Assembly (NCBI RefSeq): GCF_958405895.1
Contig: NZ_CATZAR010000004.1
DNA: 64,000 nt
Direction: 5' to 3' (one strand)
From: Ralstonia thomasii
GTDB lineage: Bacteria; Pseudomonadota; Gammaproteobacteria; Burkholderiales; Burkholderiaceae
The position numbers and the translations under genes are program-made. The notes beneath the pieces were generated by a model. That model was not told the origin of the DNA. It did not search any database and saw nothing but the letters and a program-made list of their open reading frames with translations. This document shows, one piece after another, positions 9,268 through 19,034 of this stretch (position 1 is the stretch's first letter; each line of letters opens with the position of its first letter).

Positions 9268-10088
9268 CCCCATCGGTGCCCGGCAGCACGGCCGTGCTGC
9301 TGATCCATGGTCTGGGCGGCACGGCCTACGACGTGGGCGTGCTGCAGAAAGCGCTGCGCAACGCCGGCGCGGTCACGCACGTGCCGACCTTGCCCGGCCA
9401 CGGCACGCGCCCGGAAGACCTGATCCACATGCCTGCCGAGGCGTGGCTTGAAACGCTTACGCAAGCGTATGAACGGCTCGCCGCCGAGCATGACACCGTG
9501 CATATCGCCGGCATGTGCATGGGCGCATTACTGGCGCTGGTGCTGGCGCACCGCGTTCGGCATGGCATTGCGCACCCGCAGGACAGGCTGGCGCTGCTCG
9601 CCACGCCCATCCATATCGATGGCTGGTCGACGCCGTGGTATCGGGATCTGCGCTACGCGGTGTATCGCATCCCGGGCATGGCGGCGCGCATGCGCGTGGA
9701 AGAGGACGAGCCGTTCGGCATCAAGAACCCGCTGTTGCGGCGGATCATCAAGGCGAAGCTCGCACGCGGCGACAGCTTCCACTATCCGTGGGTGCCGCTG
9801 GCGTGCATTCGGCAGGTGGACCGGCTGCGACGCTGGGCACTGGCCGGGGCGCCCGATACGCAGTGCCAGACGCTGGTGATCCATTCCCGCGAAGACGAAC
9901 TCACCAGCCTGCGTTCCGCCCAAACGCTGCAGGCCACCCTGCCCCATGCGCGCAGCGTGGTGCTGGAAAACAGCTACCACATGATCTGCGTGGACAACGA
10001 CCGCGATCAGGTCGCAGCAGAGGTCCTTGGCTTTTTCGGTTTCGACCCGGCAGCGGCCAGGCGCAAAGGCCCAGCCGCCGCAGATTGA
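9264..10088 (+). CDS. Alpha/beta-hydrolase with cysteine nucleophile motif (carboxylesterase/monoacylglycerol lipase-like)
   Basis: 274 aa. An oxyanion segment LLIHGLGG lies at 12-19. The nucleophile elbow reads GMCMG at 83-87, placing C85 where serine normally sits. Acid D211 (HSRED) and base H239 (ENSYHMICVDND) complete the triad. The GTG start overlaps the MASE1-PAS stop by 4 bp, implying translational coupling. Cys nucleophiles are known in dienelactone hydrolases and PHA synthases, but the overall layout resembles Est30/monoacylglycerol lipases. The substrate is unknown and an esterase role is inferred. There is no signal peptide, so it is cytosolic. Confidence 0.85.
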   Translation: MTPSVPGSTAVLLIHGLGGTAYDVGVLQKALRNAGAVTHVPTLPGHGTRPEDLIHMPAEAWLETLTQAYERLAAEHDTVHIAGMCMGALLALVLAHRVRHGIAHPQDRLALLATPIHIDGWSTPWYRDLRYAVYRIPGMAARMRVEEDEPFGIKNPLLRRIIKAKLARGDSFHYPWVPLACIRQVDRLRRWALAGAPDTQCQTLVIHSREDELTSLRSAQTLQATLPHARSVVLENSYHMICVDNDRDQVAAEVLGFFGFDPAAARRKGPAAAD

Positions 10089-10100
10089 TGACGACGCCGA

Positions 10101-13100
10101 TCAGGCTGCCGGCTCGGCCGTCTCGTGCTCGTGCGCCGCATCCAGCCGGCGCTGCCGCTCGCTGCCTTTGAACACGTGCCGCACCACCACAAAGAACACC
10201 GGCACCAGGAACACTGCCAGCACCGTTGCCGCGATGATCCCGCCCAGCACGCCCGTGCCGATAGCGCGCTGGCTGGCCGATGCCGCGCCGCTTGCAATCG
10301 CCAGCGGCACGACACCAAATGCAAACGCCAGCGACGTCATCACGATCGGCCGGAAGCGTAACCGTGCGGCCTCCAGCGTGGCTTCAATCAGGCCCATGCC
10401 TTGCGCCACCAGATCCTTGGCCACCTCGATGATCAGGATCGCGTTCTTGGCCGACAGGCCGATGGTCGCAATGAGCCCGACCTTGAAGTAGATATCGTTG
10501 GGCAGGAAGCGCAGCGTGGCGCCCAGCAGCGCACCCAGCACGCCCAGCGGCACCACCAGCATGACCGCCAGCGGAATCGACCAGCTCTCGTACAGCGCCG
10601 CCAGACACAGGAACACGACGAGGATCGACAACGCAAACAGCGCCGGTGCCTGCGCACCCGACAGCCGCTCCTCGAACGACTGCCCCGTCCACTCGTAGCC
10701 GAAGCCTTCGGGCAGACCGCGCGCAATCGACTCCATCGCCGCCATCGCCTCGCCCGAGCTGTGACCCGGCGCGGGCGAGCCGGTGATCGTCATGGCCGGA
10801 AAACCGTTGTAGCGATCGAGCTTGAGCGGCCCCACGATCCACTTCGTCGTAGTGAACGCGGAGAGCGGCACCATCGCCCCCGCCGCATTGCGCACATGCA
10901 TGCGGCCAAGCTGCTCGACCGAGACACGCTGCTTGCCGTCGGCCTGCACGATCACGCGGCGCACCTGGTTGCGATAGACGAAATCGCCCGCGTAGTCGGA
11001 GCCGAACATCACGGCCAGCGTGCGGTTGATGTCCTCAATCGACACACCCATCGACAGCGCTTTCTTGCGGTCCACATCAATCAACACCTGCGGTGCATCG
11101 CCCTGGCCCGCAAACGTGACTTTCGACAGCGCGGGATGCTGCGCGGCCTCAGCAAGCATGCGGTCGCGTGCCTGCGCGAGGCGCTCGTAGCGGGCGCCGC
11201 CGCGGTCCTGCAGACGCAGGTCGAAGCCGGGCTTGCTGCCCAGCTCCGGCAGCGCGGGCGAGTTCATCGCCATGACCATCGCGCCCTTGATCTTGCCGAA
11301 CGCCGCGTTGGCGCGCGCGACCACGGCATCGACGTGCTGGTCACCGCCCTTGCGTTCCTTCCAGTCCTTGAGCGTCAGAAACAGCATGGCCGCGTTCTGC
11401 CCGTTGCCGTACAGGCTGAAGCCCGTGATGGCCAGCGTCGACGCCACCGCCGGCTCCTGCGTCATGAAGTGCTGCTCGGCTTGCCGCACGACGTCGAGCG
11501 TCTGCGCCTGCGTGGCGCCGGTCGGCAGCATGGCGACGGTCATGAACTCGCCGGTGTCCTCTTCCGGCAGGAAGGCCGTGGGCAGTTGCGTGAACAGCAG
11601 CACCACCACGCCGATGACGGCGCCGTACGCCACCAGCGCGCGGCCCGTGCGGTTCAGCAGCCTGGCAACGCCGCCTTGGTAGCGCGCCGTCAACCGCGCA
11701 AAGCCCCGGTTGAATGCGCCGAAGAAGCCCTTGCGCTCCACACCGTGGCCAGCCTGCACCGGCTTGAGCAGCGTCGCGCAAAGCGCGGGCGTAAGCGTCA
11801 GTGCCAGGAATGCCGAGAAGACCATCGACACCGCCAGCGACAGCGAAAACTGCCGGTAGATGTTGCCCACCGCGCCGCCAAAGAACGCCATCGGCACGAA
11901 CACCGCCGTCAGCACCAGCGAGATGCCGACGATGGCCCCGCTGATCTGCCGCATCGCCTTGGCCGTCGCCTCGCGCGGCGACAGCACTTCTTCGTGCATC
12001 ACGCGTTCGACGTTTTCCACCACCACGATGGCATCGTCCACGAGGATGCCGATGGCGAGCACCAGGCCGAATAGCGTCAGCACGTTGATGGAAAAACCCA
12101 TCGGCAGCATTACCGCAAACGTGCCCAGCAGGGCGATCGGCACGACCAGTGTCGGGATGAGCGTCGCGCGCAGGTTCTGCATGAACAGCATCATCACCAG
12201 GAACACCAGCACCACGGCTTCGAGCAGCGTCTTGACCACCTGCTCGATGGCGATGCCGACAAAGCGCGAGCTGTCGTACGCCACCTCGTAGCGCACGCCC
12301 GGCGGGAAATGCGCCTGCGCTTCGTCCAGCACCGCGCGCACGCGCTTGGCCACGCCCACGGCATTGGCGCCAGGGGCAAGTTTGATGCCGATGGTCGTAG
12401 CCGGCTTGCCGTTCATGCGCGAGAGGTACAGGTAATCGCTGCCGCCCAGCTCCACGCGCGCCACATCGCGCAGCAGCACCATGCGGCCCTGCGCGCCCGC
12501 ACGCAGCGGGATCTGGCCGAATGCATCGGGCGTGGTGAGCCCATCGTCACCGGTGACGCTCGCGTTGATGGGTGCGTTGCCCGGCACGGCGCCGCTGCCG
12601 ATTTCGCCCACGGTGATGCGTGCGTTGTAGCGGCGCACGGCGTCGCTCAGGTCGCCGGCGGTCAGGCCCAATGCGGTCAGCTTGTCGGCATCGGGCCAGA
12701 TGCGCATGGCGTATTCCGCATCGAACAACTGCGCGGTGCCAACGCCCGGCACGCGGCGCAACTGCGGAATCAAATCCGACGAAGCGAGGTCGCCCAGGTC
12801 GATGCCGTCAAAGCGGCCGCGCTCGGCCGTCAGCGACAAATACATCATGTAGTTCTCGGCCGCCTTCTCGATGCGGATGCCGTTGCGGCGCACGACCTCG
12901 GGCAGGCGTTCCTCGACGATCTTCAGGCGGTTCTGCACTTCCACCGCCGCAAGATCGGGGCTCGTGCCCTGCGTGAACGACAGGTTGATCGACACGTTGC
13001 CCGCGGCATCGGACGACGACGACATGTACAGCAGCCCCGGCGCACCGTTCATCTCGCGCTCGATGATGGCGGTGACGGCGCTCTCCACCGTGCGCGCAGA

Positions 13101-13256
13101 CGCGCCCGGATAGTTGGCCGAGATGCTGACGTTGGGCGGCGCGATGTTCGGGTACTGCGCCACCGGCAGCTTGGGCAGCGCGAGCACGCCGGCCAGGATG
13201 ATGGCCAGCGCAATCACCCAGGCAAAGACCGGGCGGTCGATAAAGAAGCGCGCCAT
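10101..13256 (-). CDS. RND efflux pump inner-membrane transporter, AcrB/HAE1 family
   Basis: 1051 aa, the usual length for tripartite multidrug RND pumps. It starts MARFFIDRPVFAWVIALAII. The two-repeat architecture has large periplasmic loops, and the TM4 proton-relay segment LAIGILVDDAIVVVENVER carries the paired aspartates typical of the HAE1 (drug) branch rather than the heavy-metal branch. The 2-bp spacing after the adaptor gene shows an operon. No outer-membrane TolC-type gene follows; the pump must use a channel encoded elsewhere. No TetR-type repressor is adjacent. It converges on the hydrolase gene with a 12-bp gap. Confidence 0.95.
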   Translation of the reverse strand: MARFFIDRPVFAWVIALAIILAGVLALPKLPVAQYPNIAPPNVSISANYPGASARTVESAVTAIIEREMNGAPGLLYMSSSSDAAGNVSINLSFTQGTSPDLAAVEVQNRLKIVEERLPEVVRRNGIRIEKAAENYMMYLSLTAERGRFDGIDLGDLASSDLIPQLRRVPGVGTAQLFDAEYAMRIWPDADKLTALGLTAGDLSDAVRRYNARITVGEIGSGAVPGNAPINASVTGDDGLTTPDAFGQIPLRAGAQGRMVLLRDVARVELGGSDYLYLSRMNGKPATTIGIKLAPGANAVGVAKRVRAVLDEAQAHFPPGVRYEVAYDSSRFVGIAIEQVVKTLLEAVVLVFLVMMLFMQNLRATLIPTLVVPIALLGTFAVMLPMGFSINVLTLFGLVLAIGILVDDAIVVVENVERVMHEEVLSPREATAKAMRQISGAIVGISLVLTAVFVPMAFFGGAVGNIYRQFSLSLAVSMVFSAFLALTLTPALCATLLKPVQAGHGVERKGFFGAFNRGFARLTARYQGGVARLLNRTGRALVAYGAVIGVVVLLFTQLPTAFLPEEDTGEFMTVAMLPTGATQAQTLDVVRQAEQHFMTQEPAVASTLAITGFSLYGNGQNAAMLFLTLKDWKERKGGDQHVDAVVARANAAFGKIKGAMVMAMNSPALPELGSKPGFDLRLQDRGGARYERLAQARDRMLAEAAQHPALSKVTFAGQGDAPQVLIDVDRKKALSMGVSIEDINRTLAVMFGSDYAGDFVYRNQVRRVIVQADGKQRVSVEQLGRMHVRNAAGAMVPLSAFTTTKWIVGPLKLDRYNGFPAMTITGSPAPGHSSGEAMAAMESIARGLPEGFGYEWTGQSFEERLSGAQAPALFALSILVVFLCLAALYESWSIPLAVMLVVPLGVLGALLGATLRFLPNDIYFKVGLIATIGLSAKNAILIIEVAKDLVAQGMGLIEATLEAARLRFRPIVMTSLAFAFGVVPLAIASGAASASQRAIGTGVLGGIIAATVLAVFLVPVFFVVVRHVFKGSERQRRLDAAHEHETAEPAA

Positions 13257-13258
13257 GG

Positions 13259-14440
13259 TCAGCCCCTCTTCGTCTTCGTATCAGCGCGCGGTGCGGCAGG
13301 AATCGGCTTGACTGCCATGCCGGTCTCGAGCGTCTGCATGCCTGGGATGGCAACCCGCTCCCCACCGGATAGCCCGCCCGTCACCAGCCATTGGTCACCG
13401 GCCAACGTTTGCGCAGCCACGGGCTGGGCCGCCAGCGTATTGTCGGCCTGCACCACAAACACCGATGCCCCCTGGCGGTCGCGCTGCAACGCGCCCTTCG
13501 GAACCGTCACCGCGCCCTGCTGCACGGCGTGCGAAAGCTTCACCCGCACGTACATGCCGGGCAGCAGCAGGCCATCGGGATTGGGCAGCACCGCGCTCAT
13601 CGAGACGTTATCCGTCGCACGGTCCACCGTCAGATCGGAGAACAGCAGCCTGCCCGGGCGCTCGTACGCCACGCCATCGCTCAGGATGACCTGCACGCCG
13701 ATGTCCTGGCCGCTCAATGCAGCGGCCTGGCCCTTCTTGAGCGCGCGCTGCAAGGCGAGCACTTCGGCAGCGGGCTGCGCGAAGTCGACGTAGATCGGGT
13801 CGATCTGTTCGACCGTGGTGAGCGTCGTCGCAGCGTCTTCCTTGACCAGCGCACCTTCGGTGACCTGCGCGCGGCGCGAGCGGCCGGCAATCGGGGCCGT
13901 GACGGTGGCATAGCCCAAGCGCAGTTGCGCGGTTTCCAGCGCGGCACGGCTGGACACCACGTCTGCGGCGGCCTGACGCTCGGCGGATTGCGCTTCAGCG
14001 TATTCCAACTCGCTCACGGCACGCGTGGCGGCCAGCCCCTTGTAGCGGGCAGCCTTGTCGCGCGCGATGGCCAGTTGTGCCTGCGCACGGGCAAGCGCGC
14101 CTTGCGCGGCGTCCACCTGTGCCTTGAGCGGCGCCGGATCGATGCGGAACAACACCTGGCCGGCCTTGACCACCTGGCCTTCTTCATAGGCGCGCTTGAG
14201 GACGATGCCGTCGACGCGCGCGCGCACTTGCGCCGTGCGATACGGCTCCAGGCGGCCAGGCAGTTCGGTCACCAGCGGCGCATCGGAGCGCTGCGCAACG
14301 GCAAACTCGACTTCCGGCGGGCCGGCTGGCTTGGCAGCCTCATCAGCATGCTTGCCGCACGCCTGCAACACAGCCAAGGCGCACGCGCACAGCAACCACC
14401 GGAACGAACGGTAACGACGGAACAACACGGAGAACATCAT
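13259..14440 (-). CDS. RND efflux periplasmic adaptor lipoprotein (MFP/HlyD-like)
   Basis: 393 aa. A signal peptide ends in a lipobox VLQACGK with the acylated cysteine at residue 28, so it is probably a membrane-anchored periplasmic lipoprotein. It has the AcrA layout: biotinyl-lipoyl halves (VDGIVLKRAYEEGQVVKAGQ and TVTAPIAGRSRRAQVTEGAL) flanking an alpha-helical hairpin rich in Ala and Gln (about 105-170), then beta-barrel and membrane-proximal domains. It is first in a two-gene operon with the pump. Two adjacent ATGs occur at the start, and the distal one was kept. Confidence 0.93.
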   Translation of the reverse strand: MMFSVLFRRYRSFRWLLCACALAVLQACGKHADEAAKPAGPPEVEFAVAQRSDAPLVTELPGRLEPYRTAQVRARVDGIVLKRAYEEGQVVKAGQVLFRIDPAPLKAQVDAAQGALARAQAQLAIARDKAARYKGLAATRAVSELEYAEAQSAERQAAADVVSSRAALETAQLRLGYATVTAPIAGRSRRAQVTEGALVKEDAATTLTTVEQIDPIYVDFAQPAAEVLALQRALKKGQAAALSGQDIGVQVILSDGVAYERPGRLLFSDLTVDRATDNVSMSAVLPNPDGLLLPGMYVRVKLSHAVQQGAVTVPKGALQRDRQGASVFVVQADNTLAAQPVAAQTLAGDQWLVTGGLSGGERVAIPGMQTLETGMAVKPIPAAPRADTKTKRG

Positions 14441-14610
14441 GGGAAAGAGGGCTGGGCGCGACCGCGCCCGAGGTCTTGAACGAAGCGAAGCGGAAGGCTA
14501 GCACGCACGTCCGCCGCTAGCTGACCGATTGATTTCCCCAGTCTGATCAAGACCTTACGAAGCAGGCGCTGACCGTACGCCAGGCAGGCCTGCTGCCCCT
14601 TGATGCGGTT

Positions 14611-16974
14611 TCAGAAGACGCGACCGAGCTGCAGGTACACGTTCCACACGCCCTGCGGCGCCACCGCAAAACCGAAGTACAGCGGCCCGATCGGGCTGGT
14701 GCCACCGACGAATACGCTGCCGCTCTTCAGGTAAGGGCCCTTGCCAAAGTTGTTGCGCAGCTGCCAGACATTGCCGGCCTCGGCGCTGGCGCCGAACACC
14801 GGCGCGCGCAGGCCCAGCAGATCGTCAACGCGCAGGTCGTACAGATAGGTCAGGCGGCCATACAGCATGTACTGGCCGTTGAACTGATCCTGCGCATACG
14901 CCGAAAGGTGCTGGAAGCCGCCCAGGAAGAAGCCTTCGTTGGCGCCGTTGCTCGTGTTGCCACCGTTTTCCCGCGTCGGGCTGTTGACGCCAAACAGGCC
15001 GGCCCCTTCCAACGCCACATTGAACGTGTGGCGGCCGTAGCTCGTCGCCCATAGGCCCTTGGCCTGGGCGGTGTTGAACTTCTTGTCGGGCGAACCGAAG
15101 CCCGCTTCCACGCTGCTGTAGAAGTAATAGCCGCTGCGCGGGAACAGCGGATCGTCGAGCTGGTCCAGCGTAAGTTGGGCGCGAAAGGCCGGCTGCTGGG
15201 TGCGCAAGGTGTCAACAGCCGTCGCATCCACGACATTCCCGGACTCGTCCGCGATCAATTGCAGGTAATTGAACGTTGCCGTCTTCCTGACGTAGTTCAC
15301 GCCCAGGCGCAGCTCACCCTTGCGGCCCAACGGGATGCCCAGGTCAACGCCGGCGCGCGCCGTCTCGATGGTCAGGTTGTTGAACGGCTTGGCGTCCCGG
15401 GTGGGCGGCTGATCGTCAAAGTAGAGATCCGATCTGCGACGCGAGTACTCGGCATACGGCGCCACGTAAAACCCGCGCGCCTGCCACAGCGGCTGCCGCA
15501 GCTCGGTATGGATGCTCGCCCGGTTGCTGCCGAGGACGATGTCGTTGCGCCACTCCAGCCCGCTCTGCGTGAGCCACGGATACCGATGGCCAAGGTTGAT
15601 GTTGAATGCGCCACGCCCGTCGAAGTTGGTCGACATGCCCAGCCCGAACAGGAAGAACTGGTTGCCCCACGACTTTTCGTGCGCGTCGATCTTCAGCGTA
15701 TGCACACCGTTCTGTTCCACCAGTTGCTGCGTGACGGTTTCGAAGTCGCCCGTGGTGGCCAGCGCCGACAGTTCGCGGTTCAGCGCCTCGGCGTCATACG
15801 CATCGCCTTCACGCACCTTGATCAACTGACGCACGCGCGCGGGCGGCACGCGGCCGCTGGTGGTCACATCGATGGCGTCAATGCGTGCGCCCGCCACGAG
15901 CGTGCCCTGCGGCTCGTGGGTAGCGCGGTACGCGGCATACGCGTGCGGCGACAGCGACAACGTCGCGAGCTTCGCCTCGACGCCCTGCGCCGCGCGTTCA
16001 CCCTGCCGCACACCCTGCGGGCCCTTGGCGAAATCGGTGAACGAAAGCTCCGAGAGCTGCGGCTCGATCAGCACATCCTGGCCGCGCAGCAGCGCCTTCT
16101 GCGCACGGACGTTCTGGCCGACGAGGATGGTGATCATCTGTTGCGTCACCGCCGCAGGCGAGGCCAGGTCTTCAGGCCGCTCCAAGTCCGACCCGATGTT
16201 GACGGCGATGATGATGTCAGCCCCCATGTCGCGCGCAAGCTGCACGGGCAGGTTGCTCACCAGGCCGCCATCCACCAGCGTACGCCCGCCCACCTCGAAG
16301 GGCGCGAACAGCCCCGGCACCGCCATGCTGGCCCGCATCGCCAGCGGCAGCGAGCCGTGGTCGAGAATCACTCCGTCGCCCGTGGCCAGATCCGTCGCCA
16401 TGGCCTTGAACGGAATGGGCAGGCGCGAGAAGTCGATGTTGTCGGGCCACTGCGCCGTCCAGTTCTTGAGGAGCGCGAGCAGGCGGTTGCCCTGCACCAG
16501 CCCGGCCGGCAGCTTGAGGTTGCCGTTGCCATAGCCGGCCGACAGGCCGATCGGGTACTGGAAATCATCCTCGCGCAGCGACTGCGGCAGCTTGGCGCGA
16601 TCGTTGCGATCGAAGGCGATGTCGCTCAGGTCCACCTGTGAGAGCTTCTGCTCCAACGCGTCCGCCCGCATACCGCTGGCGTAGAGCCCGCCCACCACGG
16701 CGCCCATGCTGGTGGCGGCAATCACATCCACAGGAATGCGCATGCGCTCCAGCATCTTCAGCACGCCAATATGCGCATAGCCGCGCGCCCCGCCGCCCGA
16801 GAGCACCAGACCGATTCGCGGCCGCGTCGATTCGGTGTTCGCCTGCACTGGCGCCGCCGCAGTCTGGCCATGCACGGCGGGCGGCAACGTCGTCAGTGCC
16901 ACAAACGCGGTAAGCACGGCGGCAGCCAATCGGGAGCCGCGGCGGCGAAACAGGAAGGCCGTCAGAGAAGCCAT
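14611..16974 (-). CDS. PlpD-like patatin phospholipase autotransporter (type Vd secretion)
   Basis: 787 aa with three parts. A signal peptide (about 1-36) precedes a patatin lipase domain carrying the GGGARG oxyanion hole (60-65), nucleophile S89 in ATSMG and dyad D235 in VDGG. A POTRA-like domain follows at about 370-445. A C-terminal beta-barrel of roughly 340 residues ends in aromatic VYLQLGRVF, as expected for outer-membrane insertion. This matches Pseudomonas PlpD, whose barrel displays or releases the lipase. The start was placed at the Met that gives a normal signal peptide, not at 17028. The lipase triad is intact, so activity is likely. Confidence 0.92.
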   Translation of the reverse strand: MASLTAFLFRRRGSRLAAAVLTAFVALTTLPPAVHGQTAAAPVQANTESTRPRIGLVLSGGGARGYAHIGVLKMLERMRIPVDVIAATSMGAVVGGLYASGMRADALEQKLSQVDLSDIAFDRNDRAKLPQSLREDDFQYPIGLSAGYGNGNLKLPAGLVQGNRLLALLKNWTAQWPDNIDFSRLPIPFKAMATDLATGDGVILDHGSLPLAMRASMAVPGLFAPFEVGGRTLVDGGLVSNLPVQLARDMGADIIIAVNIGSDLERPEDLASPAAVTQQMITILVGQNVRAQKALLRGQDVLIEPQLSELSFTDFAKGPQGVRQGERAAQGVEAKLATLSLSPHAYAAYRATHEPQGTLVAGARIDAIDVTTSGRVPPARVRQLIKVREGDAYDAEALNRELSALATTGDFETVTQQLVEQNGVHTLKIDAHEKSWGNQFFLFGLGMSTNFDGRGAFNINLGHRYPWLTQSGLEWRNDIVLGSNRASIHTELRQPLWQARGFYVAPYAEYSRRRSDLYFDDQPPTRDAKPFNNLTIETARAGVDLGIPLGRKGELRLGVNYVRKTATFNYLQLIADESGNVVDATAVDTLRTQQPAFRAQLTLDQLDDPLFPRSGYYFYSSVEAGFGSPDKKFNTAQAKGLWATSYGRHTFNVALEGAGLFGVNSPTRENGGNTSNGANEGFFLGGFQHLSAYAQDQFNGQYMLYGRLTYLYDLRVDDLLGLRAPVFGASAEAGNVWQLRNNFGKGPYLKSGSVFVGGTSPIGPLYFGFAVAPQGVWNVYLQLGRVF

Positions 16975-17160
16975 GAATGGAGGGCGAATTGGAGTGGGTG
17001 GGCAGCGCAGCAGGCGCAATGATTCCACAACCCGGATTTACCCGGTGCAATTGCTTGCGCCACGCGAAACCACGCACCGGCGCCGATGAATACTTTTCAA
17101 GGCGAAAGTGACAGAATATTGCGGGGACCCGGACACGCTTGTTCCTACAATCCGTGGCTG

Positions 17161-17176
17161 CCCCTTAAAAAAGGGG
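17161..17176. promoter_or_regulatory. Short palindrome in the lactate permease leader
   Basis: CCCCTT, an AAAA spacer and AAGGGG form a 16-bp inverted repeat 59 bp before the permease start. A TACAAT at 17146-17151 just upstream could be a -10 element, but no -35 at normal spacing is seen. An operator role is a guess from position. Confidence 0.35.
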
Positions 17177-17235
17177 CGACAGAAGACGTTCGGTATCGAG
17201 AAGATACTGAAACGCCCAAACAGGAGGAGATCAAG

Positions 17236-18912
17236 ATGTGGAATCAAGTCTATGACCCGCTCGGCAGTGCCGTGTGGTCAACCCTAGCGGCCGGGATACC
17301 GGTGGCGGTACTGCTGTGCTCGCTGGCGTTCTTCCATATGCAGGCGCATCTGGCAGCCGGCCTGGCGCTGATTGTCGGGGTGGGGATCGCCTCGTTTGTG
17401 TTTGGCATGCCGACCGCAATGGCTGGCAAGGCTGCGGGCCTCGGCATCGTCTCGGGCCTGTTCCCAATTGGCTGGATTGTTCTCAACATCATCTTCCTGC
17501 ACCGGCTCACCACCTTGAACGGGTCGTTCAAGGTCTTGCAGAGCTCGATTTCCGGCATTACCGAAGACCGCCGCCTGCAGCTGCTGCTGGTAGCGTTCAG
17601 CTTTGGCGCGTTCTTTGAAGGCGCCGCGGGCTTCGGCACGCCGGTGGCCGTCACGGGCGCCATCCTGATCGGCCTGGGCTTCTCGCCACTGGCCGCGTCG
17701 GGCCTGGCCCTGATCGCCAACACCGCACCGGTGGCCTACGGCGCGCTGGGTGCCCCGCTCATCGGGCTGGCTTCGGTCACGGGGCTGGACCTGCTGCAGC
17801 TCTCTGCCATGGTTGGCCGCCAGTTGCCGTTCTTCTCGGTGCTGGTGCCGTTCTGGCTGATCTGGGCGTTCGCGGGCTTCCGCGGCATGCTGCAGATCTG
17901 GCCAGCAATCCTGGTGGCGGGCGTGTCGTTTGCGATTCCGCAGTTCCTGGTGTCGAACTTCCACGGCCCGTGGCTGGTGGACGTGATTGCGGCGCTGGTG
18001 TCGATGGGCACGCTCACGCTGTTCCTGAAGGTGTGGAAGCCCAAGACGATCTGGACCTCGACCGCCCTGCGCAACCGCGAAGACAACTCCCGCGTCGACC
18101 CCGAAGCTGCTGCCGAAGCCCGCGAAACCACCACGGCCACCAACGGCAAGATCACGCGCGTGCAGGCATGGTTGCCGTGGGTCATCCTGACCGTGTTCGT
18201 GTTCATCTGGGGCGTGCCGCAGTTCAAGGCGTTTGCCGACGGCCTCTGGGCATTCAAGTTCGCCATCCCGGGCCTCGACAAGATGGTGCTCAAGGGCCCG
18301 CCGGTGGTGCCCAAGGTGATTGCCGAAGGCGCAGTGTTCAACTTCAACGTCCTGTCGATGGCGGGTACGGGCATCCTGGTATCGGCCATCGTCGGCGGCC
18401 TGCTGATGGGCTACTCGCTGCCGCGCATGCTCAAGGAGTACTGGAACACCATCAAGCTCACGCGCTATTCGCTGCTGACGATCTGCGCGATGTTCGGCAT
18501 CGGCTACCTGACGCGCTACTCCGGTCTGGACGCGACGCTGGGCCTGGCCTTCGCCCACACGGGCGTGCTGTACCCGCTGTTCGGCACGATGCTGGGCTGG
18601 CTGGGCGTGGCGCTCACCGGCTCCGATACGGCATCGAACGTGCTGTTCGGCGGCCTGCAGAAGACCACGGCCGAACAGCTTGGCCTGTCGCCGATCCTCA
18701 TGTCGGCGGCCAACAGTTCGGGCGGCGTGATGGGCAAGATGATCGACGCGCAGTCCATCGTCGTGGCTTCCACCGCCACCAAGTGGTACGGCCACGAGGG
18801 CGACATCCTGCGCTACGTGTTCTTCCACTCGCTGGCGCTGGCCTTCCTGGTGGGGCTGATGATCACCCTGCAGGCTTATGTGGAGCCGTTCTCGCGGATG
18901 GTGGTGCACTGA
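17236..18912 (+). CDS. lldP: L-lactate permease (LldP/GlcA family)
   Basis: 558 aa with about 13-14 membrane segments, the standard size for the LctP lactate/glycolate:H+ symporters. Family signatures include FFEGAAGFGTPVAVTGAIL and the C-terminal SDTASNVLFGGLQ and ANSSGGVMGKMID blocks. ATG 17236 has a very strong AGGAGGAGA 5 bases upstream, which decides the start against a 50-codon longer frame. It is a single gene; no lactate dehydrogenase or LldR regulator adjoins it. It ends at a strong terminator. Glycolate could also be a substrate. Confidence 0.92.
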   Translation: MWNQVYDPLGSAVWSTLAAGIPVAVLLCSLAFFHMQAHLAAGLALIVGVGIASFVFGMPTAMAGKAAGLGIVSGLFPIGWIVLNIIFLHRLTTLNGSFKVLQSSISGITEDRRLQLLLVAFSFGAFFEGAAGFGTPVAVTGAILIGLGFSPLAASGLALIANTAPVAYGALGAPLIGLASVTGLDLLQLSAMVGRQLPFFSVLVPFWLIWAFAGFRGMLQIWPAILVAGVSFAIPQFLVSNFHGPWLVDVIAALVSMGTLTLFLKVWKPKTIWTSTALRNREDNSRVDPEAAAEARETTTATNGKITRVQAWLPWVILTVFVFIWGVPQFKAFADGLWAFKFAIPGLDKMVLKGPPVVPKVIAEGAVFNFNVLSMAGTGILVSAIVGGLLMGYSLPRMLKEYWNTIKLTRYSLLTICAMFGIGYLTRYSGLDATLGLAFAHTGVLYPLFGTMLGWLGVALTGSDTASNVLFGGLQKTTAEQLGLSPILMSAANSSGGVMGKMIDAQSIVVASTATKWYGHEGDILRYVFFHSLALAFLVGLMITLQAYVEPFSRMVVH

Positions 18913-18934
18913 GCCCCGCTCCCGACGGAACCCG

Positions 18935-18961
18935 AAAGCCGCTCAATCGAGCGGCTTTTTT
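18935..18961 (+). terminator. Rho-independent terminator after lldP
   Basis: A perfect 10-bp stem AAAGCCGCTC (18935-18944) / GAGCGGCTTT (18949-18958) with an AATC loop and a T-run to 18961. Confidence 0.92.
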
Positions 18962-19034
18962 CATGGCGCGATGCGTCTCGCGAACCGCCTGGCGCCTCCC
19001 ACGGATCGCAGCTGACGCTCTGAACTGCAATCGC

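Noticed and set aside
9264..10088. PHA synthase because of the GxCxG box
   Set aside because: At 274 residues it is far too short, and flanking motifs are those of a small esterase-type hydrolase.
17119..17151. Full sigma70 promoter for lldP (TTGCGG ... TACAAT)
   Set aside because: Spacing is 21 bp, too long for confidence; only the -10-like box is mentioned.
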